NCBI RefSeq assembly: GCF_000621165.1
Contig: NZ_JHZA01000001.1
Span: forward strand, 992,001-1,056,000
Reading direction: 5' to 3'
DNA: 64,000 nt
Source of the DNA: Enterovibrio calviensis DSM 14347
Lineage (GTDB): Bacteria; Pseudomonadota; Gammaproteobacteria; Enterobacterales; Vibrionaceae
Both the position numbers and the translations under genes were made by a program. The notes under the pieces were generated by a model. That model had not been told where the DNA came from. It searched no databases and was given only the letters and a program-made list of their open reading frames with translations. Positions 18,784 to 29,000 of the stretch are shown piece by piece (position 1 is the first letter of the stretch; every line of letters starts with the position of its first letter).

Positions 18784-18821
18784 GTCGATGGTGCTTTTAT
18801 GTGGTCTTGAAAAGAGCCGTA

Positions 18822-20426
18822 TTATGCTTGAATAGCAGTCTCTTGCATTTTGGTGTTTGCTTCTGACGTATCTTCAGATTCGATACCTAAGATCTTATCT
18901 TGTTCGCGCTGGTGAGCCATGATGCTGTTGTAGTTTACTCTCAAGTATTGAAGAGTTTTAACGGCTGCAACAAAGAAGATTGGCACAATTAAAACAATGA
19001 TGAGTACAGGGAACGATTTTAGAATATTTAGGTCCGCTTCAATCAGCAAGAAGATGATTGGTAGTGCTGTAAGTAGTAGACACCAAAACAAGCGGAACAT
19101 TGGGTTTACGTTTGCTTCTTCATCTAGCTCTTTGGTTGCAATACCCGCTAGCGAGTACGATGTACCATCTAGGGTTGTTACTGTGAATAGAACCATAGTC
19201 ACTAGGTAAATCGCAGTGAGAATCATTGGAATCGACGTAGAGTTAAAAATCTCTTTTACTAGTGTCGTTGGTTGGCCTTCAGTGATCATTTTCACACCAT
19301 CAACAGTACCAGTGTTGACAAGGTCCATTGCGAAGGTACCGCAAACACCGAAGATAACCGCTGAGCCCATGGTTCCGCCGATCACCAGAATCAGCACGAC
19401 GTCACGTAGTTTTTGACCTTGAATGATCTTAGTGATGAAAACGCCAACACCAGGAGAGTAAGAAATCCAGTTTGCAAGGAAGAATACAGTCCAGTATTGA
19501 GGGAACATGGTCGTGCCATATGGATCCGTGTTTGTACTCATGCGGATGTAATCAGACAGCATGATACCAATACCGTTGGTTAGGTTGTTCATGATCAGTG
19601 CTGAAGGACCGATGATGAATATGATACCTACGAACGCAGCACAGATGTAGATTGTTGCGCTAGATAGACGAGCCATACCTTTTTCGATACCGATGTATGA
19701 ACTCATAGAGAAGATCACAGATAGGCCAAGAATTACACCTATACCCAACATCAAGTTATCTGGAATACCCGTTAGGCTTGCAAGGTTTGACGATATCATT
19801 GGAATGCCAAGACCGAGTGTCAATGCTGTTGCTGCAAGTGTTGTGATGATAAACAGTAAGTCGATGAATTTTTGCGCCCAGGCTGGTAGACGGTCATTAA
19901 ATAGTGCGTTGATAACACCACTTAAGCTCATACGACGGCTGCCTTTTAGGTAAAAAACAACTGCGAATGGAATTGCAACGATTAGGTAAATAAACCAACC
20001 AGCTGCGCCCCAGTGGAACATGTTGTACGCAGAAGCGTACTCCATCGCCATCGCTTTATCTTCAATGCCAAACTGTGGATCCATGAAGTAATAAATCGCT
20101 TCGATAAAGCCCCAGTACATCGTACTTGCACCCATACCAGCGGATAGTGCCATAGCGAACAATTGGAACTTAGTGAATTTTGGCTTGCTGTCACCCATAC
20201 GGATATTGCCGTATTTCGAGAAAGCGAGGTACAAAAGAGCGCCAGTAGCAAAAATAGTGTACCAAAGGAAACCAGAACCGAAGTTCATCACCGTGAAATC
20301 TAGCATGCTGCCCATCGTGGTTTTAACCGCTTCTGGGTAAAGTACCGCTAGAATTCCCAAGAGCAGAACAAATCCAAAGCTGCCAAAGGTGAGTTTCCAG
20401 TCTATTTCTGAAGTATTCAATTTCAT
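18822..20426 (-). CDS. BCCT-family betaine/carnitine/choline-type transporter
   Basis: A 534-residue inner-membrane transporter with about 12 hydrophobic segments. The family's glycine-rich membrane segment is present (LSAGMGASTMYWGFIEA), as is the tryptophan/aromatic substrate segment (FFLANWISYSPGVGVFITKI). BCCT proteins take up quaternary-ammonium or sulfonium compounds such as glycine betaine, carnitine or DMSP, usually with Na+ or H+. The ATG at 20426 has GGAAAG at suitable distance; the TTG five codons earlier is inside that ribosome site. It probably imports the substrate for the two enzymes upstream. Confidence 0.92.
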   Translation of the reverse strand: MKLNTSEIDWKLTFGSFGFVLLLGILAVLYPEAVKTTMGSMLDFTVMNFGSGFLWYTIFATGALLYLAFSKYGNIRMGDSKPKFTKFQLFAMALSAGMGASTMYWGFIEAIYYFMDPQFGIEDKAMAMEYASAYNMFHWGAAGWFIYLIVAIPFAVVFYLKGSRRMSLSGVINALFNDRLPAWAQKFIDLLFIITTLAATALTLGLGIPMISSNLASLTGIPDNLMLGIGVILGLSVIFSMSSYIGIEKGMARLSSATIYICAAFVGIIFIIGPSALIMNNLTNGIGIMLSDYIRMSTNTDPYGTTMFPQYWTVFFLANWISYSPGVGVFITKIIQGQKLRDVVLILVIGGTMGSAVIFGVCGTFAMDLVNTGTVDGVKMITEGQPTTLVKEIFNSTSIPMILTAIYLVTMVLFTVTTLDGTSYSLAGIATKELDEEANVNPMFRLFWCLLLTALPIIFLLIEADLNILKSFPVLIIVLIVPIFFVAAVKTLQYLRVNYNSIMAHQREQDKILGIESEDTSEANTKMQETAIQA

Positions 20427-20612
20427 TGAGTGACTTTCCAATATTGTCTAATTTTGAGAATACTCGGACGGCGTGTTCTTGATGACTGACATTAGGTTTG
20501 TTTGCCCTTCAACCGTTTCCAAAACGTGCAACTTGAAGGGCAAACAATGTAGGTAGAGGCGTGTCAGTTTTTGCTGTCTTTGTATTAGTTATATTTATTC
20601 ATTAACAAGCAA

Positions 20613-21737
20613 TTACTCGAACACGTAAGACGCTACAGACATTTCTTTCACTTTATCCCAATCCATTTCAATACCAAGGCCATTGCCTTCAGGTGCATGG
20701 ACAAAGCCTTCTTTATCTGTGCGAATGGTATTGATTGATGCTAGTTCGAAGTCATCGTATGGGTAGAACTGTTCGAAGAACTTACAGTTGTTGTGTGCTA
20801 GGGCTACATGCAGGTTTGCTGCTTGCGTTAGCGTATAACCCATCGATTGAATTTCTAGGTTCTTAGAGAAGCCTTCCGCGATGTGGAAACATTTGTTTAA
20901 CGGAGTGATACCGCCACATACTGTTGCGTCTTGACGGATGTCAGACCACATGTTTTGTGAAAGTGCGTATGTCACTTCTTGAAGTGTCAGTAGGCAGTTA
21001 CCGTGGCTCGAAATCTCTAGATTGGTATGGTCAACTAGACGTTTGTAAGTGTTGTAGTCGTAATCAGAAACAGGAGCTTCGAACCATTCCCAGTTGTAGC
21101 TCTCGAGGCGTTTTGCCATTGCCATTGCTTGCTCTGGCGTATAGAAGGTTGCTGTATCTAACATGAAGCGAATGCCGGTTTTACCGTAGCGTTCTTGCAC
21201 CGCGTCGACGAGTGCGACATCTTTCGCATATACGCAGTAGCAATGAAGTTTGATAGCGGTAAAGCCGTGCTCAATGCAGTCGTCTAGGTACGGGAAGTAC
21301 TCTTCTACTGTGTCAAACATTGGCGTTGATGCGTAAGAAAGCATTTTTGAACGAGCACCGCCCAACAGCATGTATAAAGGCATGCCTGCTTTTTTACCTT
21401 TGATGTCCCACGCTGCGATGTCGATAGGGGATTTGGCTGGCAGGCCGCCCCAAGTGCAACGAGATTGAAGCCAGTTATAAAGTTCTTGCGTCGCAAGTGG
21501 GTTTTTGCCGATGAGGCCAGGAACAATAGTACGTTGTGATTCAATGATACAACGGTCAAAGTCGTTCTCAGTGTAGCTGATGGTTGCGCCCGCACCTTCA
21601 GTTCCATCATTACAAATCAAGCGAACGATGTTGTTGGTGTACAGTAGAGGTTCTTGGTTATCTGCCCATGGAACTGGCGCTGCTAAGCGATCTGCAACAG
21701 CGTAAAGTTCAACACGTTCAATTTTCAGATTTGACAT
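20613..21737 (-). CDS. Enolase-superfamily enzyme (mandelate racemase/muconate lactonizing type)
   Basis: A 374-residue enzyme with an N-terminal capping domain and a C-terminal (beta/alpha)7 barrel. The second-strand base motif is K163-L-H165 rather than the usual KxK. Metal ligands D194 (MLDTAT) and E220 (FEAP) are present. The third position reads SSHGN with N247 where most members have Glu; glucarate dehydratases also use Asn here. D270 is in DATVCGG. These features suggest a dehydratase, racemase or epimerase on a carboxylate, but the substrate is unknown. It sits 10 bases after the FAD oxidoreductase gene and upstream of the BCCT transporter in one transcription unit. Confidence 0.85.
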   Translation of the reverse strand: MSNLKIERVELYAVADRLAAPVPWADNQEPLLYTNNIVRLICNDGTEGAGATISYTENDFDRCIIESQRTIVPGLIGKNPLATQELYNWLQSRCTWGGLPAKSPIDIAAWDIKGKKAGMPLYMLLGGARSKMLSYASTPMFDTVEEYFPYLDDCIEHGFTAIKLHCYCVYAKDVALVDAVQERYGKTGIRFMLDTATFYTPEQAMAMAKRLESYNWEWFEAPVSDYDYNTYKRLVDHTNLEISSHGNCLLTLQEVTYALSQNMWSDIRQDATVCGGITPLNKCFHIAEGFSKNLEIQSMGYTLTQAANLHVALAHNNCKFFEQFYPYDDFELASINTIRTDKEGFVHAPEGNGLGIEMDWDKVKEMSVASYVFE

Positions 21738-21746
21738 TTTATACCC

Positions 21747-23102
21747 TTAAAGGCTAGAGCCATTTTGAATCATGATGGCGCGAATATCTGCAACGTTTAG
21801 GTCGCGGATCGCCGAATTTGTATCAATAGCTTGTACCGCAGCAACACCCGCTGCATGGCCAAGTTCAAAGCATTGCGCAGTCACTCGAGCTGAAGCGAGA
21901 GCTTCGTGTTCTGCGCTTAGGCAGCGGCCTGCAACGATGATGTTCTCTCCGACAATGGGTACCAATGTATGGAAAGGGATGTCGTAGTAATCGTTCAGCA
22001 ACCAATGTAGTTTTGGTTTATCACCAGAGTGCAGTTCGATTGGCCAAGGCGTGCGGCAGATACCATCTTCACGCTTGCGGCAGTTCACTACGTCTTCGTT
22101 GGTCAATGTTTCCACACCGACGATTGAGCGGGTTTGACGAATGCCGACTTCAACTCCCGTATCCACGACGTAAGCGTTTTCACAGCCTGGTACGTAGTTA
22201 TTTAAAAAACGCGCGTAATCACGAACTTGGCGGCGACCAAACACTTCGGCTTCAGTGAAATCTTTAGGGTCAATGACGTTCAACATACGGCCATCTTGGC
22301 CAGCTAAACGTGTTGCGTTAACCATTAGCTCGCTAGGACGAGTGGTGGGGAAAATCCAAATCTTGTGGCGAGGGAGGTTGTAATCACCCGTCGCGTTCGC
22401 CGCGATAATGTTCTCGGTCACTTTTGGTGGGCAGATGGTGTCGTCACCGTAGTACGCTAGGTACTTCTCCATGTCGACGCCCGCGTAGCGGAAGAACATA
22501 GTTGGGTTTTGAATGCGGCCATTGTCACCAAAGTAGTAATCCATCCCTGCGCGGGCTACGACCGCAGCGTCACCAGAAGCATCGATAATTTGCTTACTTA
22601 GGATGATGCTTTGGCCAGCGTTTGACTCAACTACGACGCCTTTAAATACATCGCCGTCCATGATTACGCCAGTAACCGCGGTGTGGAATAGGGTGGTGAC
22701 ACCAGCTTTTTCAAGGAAGTCATCCGCAACTTCACGCCACATTAGTGGGTCGTGTGTAACGGTGAAGGTTTTGCCATAAATCTGTGGCCCAGTGACGCCA
22801 CCTTTATTTTCTAGTGCTTGGCGGAAACGCTCGGTAAAACCAAATACAACTTGTTCTGGTTTTGGGTTCTCGTCGTCTGTTGCCATGTACATGCCACAAA
22901 TGGTGCCTGATAGGCCAGCAACTGCTGCACCACCACAAAATCCATACTTTTCAATCAGCCATGTATCCTTACCCATACGACCTGCAGTCTCCGCTGCGGC
23001 TACACCTGCTGGGCCTCCACCAATAACCAATACCTCAGCTTCGGCCAAGATTGGCAGCTCGGGTAGAGATTCATAACGATGGATGATTTTCCAAGATTTC
23101 AT
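21747..23102 (-). CDS. FAD-dependent oxidoreductase
   Basis: A 451-residue flavoprotein. The N-terminal dinucleotide fold is VLVIGGGPAGVAAAETAGRMG, followed by IEKYGFCGGAAVAGLSG. A second FAD motif lies near the C terminus (NIIVAGRCLSAEHEALASARV). This matches the FAD_oxidored family (PF12831 type), which includes poorly characterised dehydrogenases. It is the first gene of a leftward operon with the enolase-superfamily enzyme and BCCT transporter, so it probably oxidises the imported compound or the product of the second enzyme. Confidence 0.88.
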   Translation of the reverse strand: MKSWKIIHRYESLPELPILAEAEVLVIGGGPAGVAAAETAGRMGKDTWLIEKYGFCGGAAVAGLSGTICGMYMATDDENPKPEQVVFGFTERFRQALENKGGVTGPQIYGKTFTVTHDPLMWREVADDFLEKAGVTTLFHTAVTGVIMDGDVFKGVVVESNAGQSIILSKQIIDASGDAAVVARAGMDYYFGDNGRIQNPTMFFRYAGVDMEKYLAYYGDDTICPPKVTENIIAANATGDYNLPRHKIWIFPTTRPSELMVNATRLAGQDGRMLNVIDPKDFTEAEVFGRRQVRDYARFLNNYVPGCENAYVVDTGVEVGIRQTRSIVGVETLTNEDVVNCRKREDGICRTPWPIELHSGDKPKLHWLLNDYYDIPFHTLVPIVGENIIVAGRCLSAEHEALASARVTAQCFELGHAAGVAAVQAIDTNSAIRDLNVADIRAIMIQNGSSL

Positions 23103-23134
23103 TGATTCCTCACTAATAGATGACTGATGTTCAT

Positions 23135-23146
23135 CTGATATATCAG
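23135..23146. promoter_or_regulatory. Palindrome in the divergent promoter region
   Basis: CTGATATATCAG is a perfect 12-bp palindrome about 33 bases upstream of the FAD oxidoreductase start. It may be a second regulator site or part of the promoter. Confidence 0.5.
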
Positions 23147-23176
23147 TTGTGTGTTTTTAATATATGCTTGTATTAT

Positions 23177-23187
23177 TTGTGGTACAA
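23177..23187. promoter_or_regulatory. FadR-subfamily GntR operator
   Basis: TTGTGGTACAA fits the FadR-subfamily operator consensus TNGTNNNACNA exactly. It lies in the divergent region between the GntR gene and the oxidoreductase operon, the expected place for autoregulation plus operon control. Confidence 0.75.
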
Positions 23188-23245
23188 TTAATTCCACTCT
23201 TATTGTGAGTTCGCTCACTAAACCAATTAGCGAGGTAAAAAAGAA

Positions 23246-23899
23246 ATGAAAATCAGCCCCGTCAATAAGAATGAAGTGGCGTACCATCAATTAGAGAAGA
23301 TGATTATTTTCCGCGAATTAGAGCCGGGAAGTATGGTGAGTGAAAAGCAGCTTGCGGAAAATTTGGGCTTGGGAAGAACGCCAGTACGTGAGGCGTTACA
23401 GCGTTTGTCTTACGAACGTATGGCTGAAATTCATCCACGACGTGGCATTCAAATCCCACCCATTTCAGTGGAAAGTCAGCTCAAAATACTGGAAGTTCGT
23501 CGTGATATAGAAGCGCTATGTGTCCGTTACGCAACGTCACGAGCAAGTGTTGATGAGAAACAGCAAATGCAGCAACTGGCCGCTGACCTAGAGAAATGCG
23601 CACAAAATAAAGACGAATTCAAATACGCAGAGCTATTAAAAGAAATTCACACACTTTTAGTAAAAGCCGCTGATAACGAATATCTAGAATTGGCGATGGC
23701 TCCGCTACAAGGTTTGTCTCGCCGTTTTTGGTTTGCCTACAAAGATGAAGGGCAAGATTTGATAGCGGCGTCATCGCTTCATGCCGCCGTATTACGCGCA
23801 GTGAGCCATACGGATGCAGAAGCTGCGGTAGCTGCATCACATCGTTTAAATGACTACCTAACGGATTTTGCTTATCGCAGTATCAAACTCCGTAAGTAA
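23246..23899 (+). CDS. GntR-family regulator (FadR/FCD subfamily)
   Basis: A 217-residue regulator. The winged helix-turn-helix spans about residues 10-70 (ELEPGSMVSEKQLAENLGLG, then RTPVREALQRL, IHPRRG), followed by an all-helical FCD ligand domain (LKILEVRRDIEALCVRYAT). It is divergent from the oxidoreductase/enolase/BCCT operon and probably represses it until the substrate or an intermediate binds. A consensus operator lies at 23177-23187. Confidence 0.92.
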   Translation: MKISPVNKNEVAYHQLEKMIIFRELEPGSMVSEKQLAENLGLGRTPVREALQRLSYERMAEIHPRRGIQIPPISVESQLKILEVRRDIEALCVRYATSRASVDEKQQMQQLAADLEKCAQNKDEFKYAELLKEIHTLLVKAADNEYLELAMAPLQGLSRRFWFAYKDEGQDLIAASSLHAAVLRAVSHTDAEAAVAASHRLNDYLTDFAYRSIKLRK

Positions 23900-23920
23900 G
23901 TGTATGCCGAATCAATCTTG

Positions 23921-23951
23921 TGCAAGGTATGAGCCATTTTACGACGCACTC
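23921..23951 (-). pseudogene. Decayed 5' half of a tRNA-Gly gene
   Basis: On the minus strand GTGCGTCGTAAAATGGCT and the bases after it match the first ~28 bases of the intact tRNA-Gly at 16903-16977 (GCGTGCATCGTATAATGGCT...) with scattered differences. It sits next to the right copy of the yitT-tail repeat, just where the real tRNA sits next to the left copy. The 3' half is missing. Confidence 0.65.
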
Positions 23952-23960
23952 GCTTGGCAT

Positions 23961-24137
23961 AAATGTAATGGCCTTGTATCCCCGCCGTAAGATAATGCTT
24001 TTCTATCAAGGTATTATTGTGACATTGAAAGGCGGTTGGTGATATTTCCACCGATGCACTAGGCCATTATACCGCCTCAGGCTTGGGCTGGTAACGACCG
24101 GGTTTATGGTTCATGGCCAAAATCAGGTTGGTCGTGA
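23961..24137. repeat. Right copy of the yitT-tail border repeat
   Basis: This is the intact counterpart of 16987-17190. It covers the 3' end of the complete yitT gene and the following spacer. The two copies differ at scattered bases and by an insertion in the left copy, so they are not a recent perfect duplication. Confidence 0.85.
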
Positions 24138-24675
24138 TAGCGCCAAGTATCGATAGGACGATCAGCGTGATATCGACGATGAACAGAGACATCACCACAA
24201 TGGCGCAGTCGAAGGCCATTTGTACTTTCCCAGCGCGAATCCCAAAACGTTCTTGAAGATAGAACGCCAAAATATTGAAGCCCCCTAAACTCATTTTGTG
24301 ACGGAAAATCACCAACATTCCCATGCCAATCAATCCTCCGCCAATTAACGCTGCGTAAAGCGGTGCAATGTGAGTGATTTGAATAACATGGTGCAAATGG
24401 TCAACGGCGATAGAAACCAGCGTCACGGCCACAAATGTGTTCAGCGTGAATCGCCAGCCCATGCGCATCACTGAAAGAATATAAAACGGGAGGTTAAGTG
24501 CGAAGAACACTTGTCCGAACGTGAAGTCACTGACTTTGGTGACGAATATCGCCAAACCCGCAGTGCCGCCTGTTAGCAAGCCAACTTGATTGAAAAATAT
24601 AACACCGAGAGAGACGAGAGCACTGCCAAGCAAGAGTGCCAGTAAGTTTTCTCGAAGATTATGGTCTTTATCCAT
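24067..24675 (-). CDS. YitT-family membrane protein
   Basis: A 202-residue inner-membrane protein with five or six hydrophobic segments. It has the YitT family signatures FNQVGLLTGGTAGLA near the N terminus and FRHKMSLGGFNILAFYLQERFG in the middle. The family's role is unsettled (transporter-like). The gene is intact; a fragment of its 3' end is duplicated at the other end of the neighbouring island. Confidence 0.85.
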   Translation of the reverse strand: MDKDHNLRENLLALLLGSALVSLGVIFFNQVGLLTGGTAGLAIFVTKVSDFTFGQVFFALNLPFYILSVMRMGWRFTLNTFVAVTLVSIAVDHLHHVIQITHIAPLYAALIGGGLIGMGMLVIFRHKMSLGGFNILAFYLQERFGIRAGKVQMAFDCAIVVMSLFIVDITLIVLSILGAITTNLILAMNHKPGRYQPKPEAV

Positions 24676-25020
24676 GGTTGTTGATTCCTTTCATTGCGCC
24701 TGCGTATCCATCAATTCATGCAGGTAATTGGCTAAGTACGATGCGTTTCTTGGGTGGATTTGTCGAGAAAATGACGGAATTAGGGTGATGTATAGTGTTT
24801 AGCGAAATTTACAGTGAGTCACTTTTGTCACGAACTTTGGGCGCTAGTGAGAACTTTCACACTGCCACAAACCGTGAAATCGCTTGTGAGCCACCGTTAG
24901 AATGTTGTGAGCCGTTGTGAGTTTTCATCGATCAATATGGAAAGAATGCGGGTCGTAAATTACGTTTTTATTATCGACTGTGGCCGTTCAGGCCAATGAA
25001 TACGTAAGTAGGAAGAGAGA
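24676..25020. other. Divergent promoter region of yitT and the small membrane gene
   Basis: This 345-base spacer contains several TGTGAGCC/GTGAG repeats (about 24800-24930) on the same strand, which could be regulatory. I see no gene. Confidence 0.4.
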
Positions 25021-25323
25021 ATGAATAATAAAGATAAAGCATTCTTGCGATGGGCAAAGATTCGCCGGAAAGGGGCGTTTCGATATGTTGTCGCCAATAC
25101 GCTAATGATTAGCTTGGGCGTTGTGTTGGGGCGTGCGATTGGATTTTACTATTTCAACGGGAATCCTTGGCCTTCTGATGTTGAATGGCAACTTCTTGTT
25201 CCTTTGCTGGTGTCAGTGACGGTTTTGTCGTTGGTATATCTGGTTGTGTGGCATCTTCGTGAGTCGAGCTTTGAAAAAGAGATTTATAGCCGTGAGCGAG
25301 AGCACGCTGATCCAAACACATGA
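25021..25323 (+). CDS. Small inner-membrane protein, unknown
   Basis: A 100-residue protein with two predicted membrane segments (about residues 24-44 and 59-79) and charged ends (KIRRKG at the N side, EKEIYSREREHAD at the C side). It has a good ribosome site (AGGAAGAGAG). I do not recognise a family. It converges on the copper operon and shares its terminator. Confidence 0.65.
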   Translation: MNNKDKAFLRWAKIRRKGAFRYVVANTLMISLGVVLGRAIGFYYFNGNPWPSDVEWQLLVPLLVSVTVLSLVYLVVWHLRESSFEKEIYSREREHADPNT

Positions 25324-25340
25324 AGATTTGTGCGAAAATC

Positions 25341-25375
25341 AAAAAATAGCCGCTAACTAGCGGCTATTTTTATTT
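25341..25375. terminator. Bidirectional terminator
   Basis: AAAATAGCCGCTA and TAGCGGCTATTTT form a near-continuous stem flanked by A's on the left and T's on the right. It serves the small membrane gene from one side and the copper operon from the other. Confidence 0.88.
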
Positions 25376-25393
25376 TTGTCTCAACTCAAGGAG

Positions 25394-25957
25394 TTATAGA
25401 GACACACTTTTCACCATGCCAGCTTCGGCATGGCCTGGAATGTTGCAAGCAAATTCAACGTTCTTATCACCGTGGAAATGCCACAATAATTGCTTCGCTT
25501 TGCCCGGCTTAACCGTCACTGTGCCGCCTGAATCGTGGTCATGACCACCCGTCATTTTCTTCATCATTTCACGGTGTTTCAGTTGTTCTTCCATTGAGCC
25601 AATAGAAAATTCGTGGTCGATTTTACCGACATTCATCACCACAAATTGCACGACGTCATTAGGTTCGATGGTCACGTCTTTTTTGAAGTTAATGCGCATG
25701 TCATCGCTAAGGATGACATGAACCACTTTGTCAGGTTTAGCGCCATTTGCTGGCATACCCACCGCAGACATGCCTTCCATGTTCATCATGCTTGAATGAT
25801 CCATTTTGGCATTGTCCATATCTCCGTGACCCATCGCAGCATGATCCATTTTGTCCTGCTCCATACTGCCATGGTCCATTTTAGAATGGTCCATTTCGGC
25901 TGCCATTGCGGTGGTGGCAAAAAAAGCGATTGATAGTGCAAGTAGTGTCTTTTTCAT
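25394..25957 (-). CDS. CopI-like periplasmic cupredoxin, copper tolerance
   Basis: A 187-residue exported protein. After the signal peptide (cleavage after AMA) comes a Met/His-rich stretch of repeated MDHSKMDHGSM-type units (about residues 21-65) that should chelate copper. A cupredoxin domain follows with type-1 copper ligands visible as His in IDHEFSIG, Cys in FACNIPGH, the next His, and Met in EAGMVK. It resembles CopI proteins that protect the periplasm from copper. It is the last gene of the copper operon. Confidence 0.85.
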   Translation of the reverse strand: MKKTLLALSIAFFATTAMAAEMDHSKMDHGSMEQDKMDHAAMGHGDMDNAKMDHSSMMNMEGMSAVGMPANGAKPDKVVHVILSDDMRINFKKDVTIEPNDVVQFVVMNVGKIDHEFSIGSMEEQLKHREMMKKMTGGHDHDSGGTVTVKPGKAKQLLWHFHGDKNVEFACNIPGHAEAGMVKSVSL

Positions 25958-26015
25958 GGTGTTTTCCTTTTATAAATTGGTGAATAAGCCGCGTCTTGTC
26001 GACGCGGCAAAGTGA

Positions 26016-29000
26016 TTATTTAAGTTGAGTAATTTCGCGACTTTTCCATAGTTTGTAGATGGCAGGAAGAACCAATAGCGTGAGCATCAATGCTGATGCC
26101 ATACCGCCAATCATTGGAGCGGCAATCCGCTGCATGACTTCGGAACCCGTGCCTTCGCCGTACATGATGGGAATAAGGCCGATGATGACGGTTAGCACCG
26201 TCATCATGACGGGGCGAACACGCAAGCCTGCACCTTCACGGATGGCTCCAGTGAGGTCGTCTAGTAGCAATGGTCTGTTGTTTTCTTGTGCTTCTAGTTT
26301 TGCCGAGTCCCATGCTTGGTTTAAATACACCAACATAATGACGCCGATCTCGACGGCTACGCCCGCAAGTGCAATAAATCCAACGCCGACTGCAATCGAA
26401 AAGTTAAAGCCGAGGTAGTACATCAGCCATAGGCCACCGACCATCGCTAACGGCAATGTCGCCATGATGACCATAACCTCGCCAACGCGGCGGAAGCTGA
26501 GGTACAACAGCAGCATGATGATGGCGATGGTGATAGGAACGACAACACTTAAGCGCTCTTTCGCGCGTTCCATGTATTCATATTGCCCTGACCACGTGAG
26601 TGAATATCCTGCAGGCAGTATGAGTTGTTCCGCCACCGTTACTTGTGCTTCAGCCACGTAGGAGCCGAGGTCGCGTCCTTCGATGTCGACAAATACCCAA
26701 CCGTTAGGACGAGCATTCTCGGTTTTGATCATTGGCGGGCCATCTTCGTAACGAATATCCGCCACATCCGCTAGCGCAATACGTGCGCCATTAGGGGTGA
26801 CCAATGGCAAGTTTTGCAGCTTCACCACTGAATCACGATAGTCCTGCGGGTATCGCACGTTGATAGGATAACGCTCAAGCCCTTCGATGGTTTCACCGAC
26901 ATTCATGCCGCCAACTGCCGTAGAAACAACTTGTTGAACGTCTTTAATGCTCAGGCCATAGCGAGCAGCCGCAAGGCGTTTGATATCGATAGTGACATAG
27001 CGTCCGCCCGCGACGCGCTCTGCATACACAGAAGCGGTTCCGGATACCTGATTCAGAATCGGTTCGAGATCCGCGCCAATCCCTTCGATAACTTCAAGGT
27101 CAGGGCCTGCGATCTTAATGCCGATAGGGGTTTTAATCCCTGTTGCCAGCATGTCGATACGCGTTTTGATGGGCATAACCCAAGCGTTGGTTAGACCGGG
27201 GAATTGAACAAGATCGTCGAATTCCTTGCGAAGTGATTCTGTCGTGGTGCCTTCACGCCATTCTTCACGCGGTTTCAATTGGATCACGGTTTCGATCATG
27301 GTCAACGGCGCAGGGTCAGTGGCTGTTTCCGCACGACCAATTTTTCCCCAGACGGTATCTACTTCAGGAACGGTTTTGATCAGCTTGTTCGTCTGTTGCA
27401 GCAGCTCACGTGCTTTACCAATGGAAATCCCTGGATAGGTGGTAGGCATGTACATCAGATCGCCTTCATCCAATGGCGGGATGAACTCACTGCCTAACTT
27501 ACTGGTGGGATAATAGGCCGATGCCATGAGCGCGATAGCAAGGACAATCATGGTTTTTGGGTAAGTCAGGCTCAGGTTGAGAACCGGACGATACAAGGCG
27601 ATTAAGCCGCGATTCACTGGGTTCTTTTTCTCTGGTAGCACGTTACCGCGAATAAAGTACCCCATAAGCACGGGCACTAAGGTTATCGCGAGGCCGGCGG
27701 CAGCCGCCATGGCATAGGTTTTGGTGAATGCGAGCGGCGAGAACATCTTGCCTTCTTGACCTTCAAGCGCAAACACAGGCACAAAGCTCAAGGTAATGAT
27801 GATCAATGAGAAGAAAAGTGGTGTACCAACTTCCTCCGCAGCTTTGCTGATCACCTGCCAACGGTTTTTGTCAGTTAAGGGCGTGCGTTCGATGTGTTTG
27901 TGCACATTTTCAATCATGACGATGGCACCATCCACCATGGCACCGATGGCAATGGCAATACCACCGAGAGACATGATGTTGGCGTTAATGCCTTGCCAGT
28001 GCATGACAATGAACGCTGACAGAATACCAATGGGCAAACTGATCGCGATAACCAGTGATGAGCGAATATGGAAAAGGAACAAGGCGCACACTACTGCGAC
28101 AACAATGAATTCCTCGGCAAGCTTTTTCCAAAGGTTCTCTACAGCGTTATCAATCAAAGTTGAGCGATCGTACGTGGCGACAATTTCGACGCCTTCCGGC
28201 AAGCTGCGCTGAAGTTCATTGAGCTTGTTTTTTACGTTGTCGATCACTTCGCTCGCGTTTTCACCGAATCGCATCACGATGACACCGCCGACAGCTTCAC
28301 CTTCTCCGTTGAATTCGGAAATGCCACGGCGCATTTGAGGACCAATGTTGATATCCGCAATGTCGCCAAGCAACAACGGTGTGCCTTTTTCGGTGACTTT
28401 CAATGGCAGAGATTGAATATCTTCCACACTAGATAGGTAACCCGTGGTTCGCACCATGTGTTCGGCTTCTGCCACTTCAATCACGGATGCGCCGGCTTCC
28501 TGATTGCCGTTTTGGATTGCCATGTTGATTTGTTGCAACGTCAGGTTGTAAGCACGCAATTTAGCGGGGTCGATTTGCACCTGATATTGCTTCACCATGC
28601 CGCCCACAGTGGCTACTTCAGAAACGCCTTCCACGGTTTGTAGTTCGTACTTTAAGAACCAATCTTGCAAGCTACGAAGTTCCGCCAGATCGTGTTGTCC
28701 GGTTTTGTCTTGCAGGACGTAGCTGTAGATCCAACCCACACCCGTTGCATCCGGCCCCAGTGTCGGTTTGGCGCTAGGCGGCAGTTTGGGTGCAACTTGG
28801 CTTAGGTATTCCAACACACGCGAACGTGCCCAATACATGTCGGTATTGTCGTTGAAAATGATGTAAACGTAGGAGTCACCAAAAAAGGAATATCCGCGAA
28901 CCGTTTCTGCTCCCGGCACAGCCAGCATGGCTGTTGTAAGCGGATAGGTTACTTGGTCTTCGACCACTTGTGGCGCTTGACCCGGATAGCTGGTTTTGAT

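Larger units (their letters stand above)
16987..24137. mobile_element. Probable genomic island between yitT and tRNA-Gly
   Basis: The segment between the two yitT-tail copies carries a methyltransferase, an AraC remnant, a BCCT transporter, an enolase-superfamily enzyme, an FAD oxidoreductase and a GntR regulator. The right end also has a decayed tRNA-Gly 5' half (23921-23951) at the position a functional tRNA would hold relative to intact yitT. I see no integrase gene, so it may have entered by homologous exchange or lost its mobility genes. Confidence 0.65.

Noticed and set aside
18822..20426. Ectoine importer for the doe genes
   Set aside because: BCCT proteins can carry ectoine, but this gene is in an operon with other enzymes and its own GntR regulator, far from doe.
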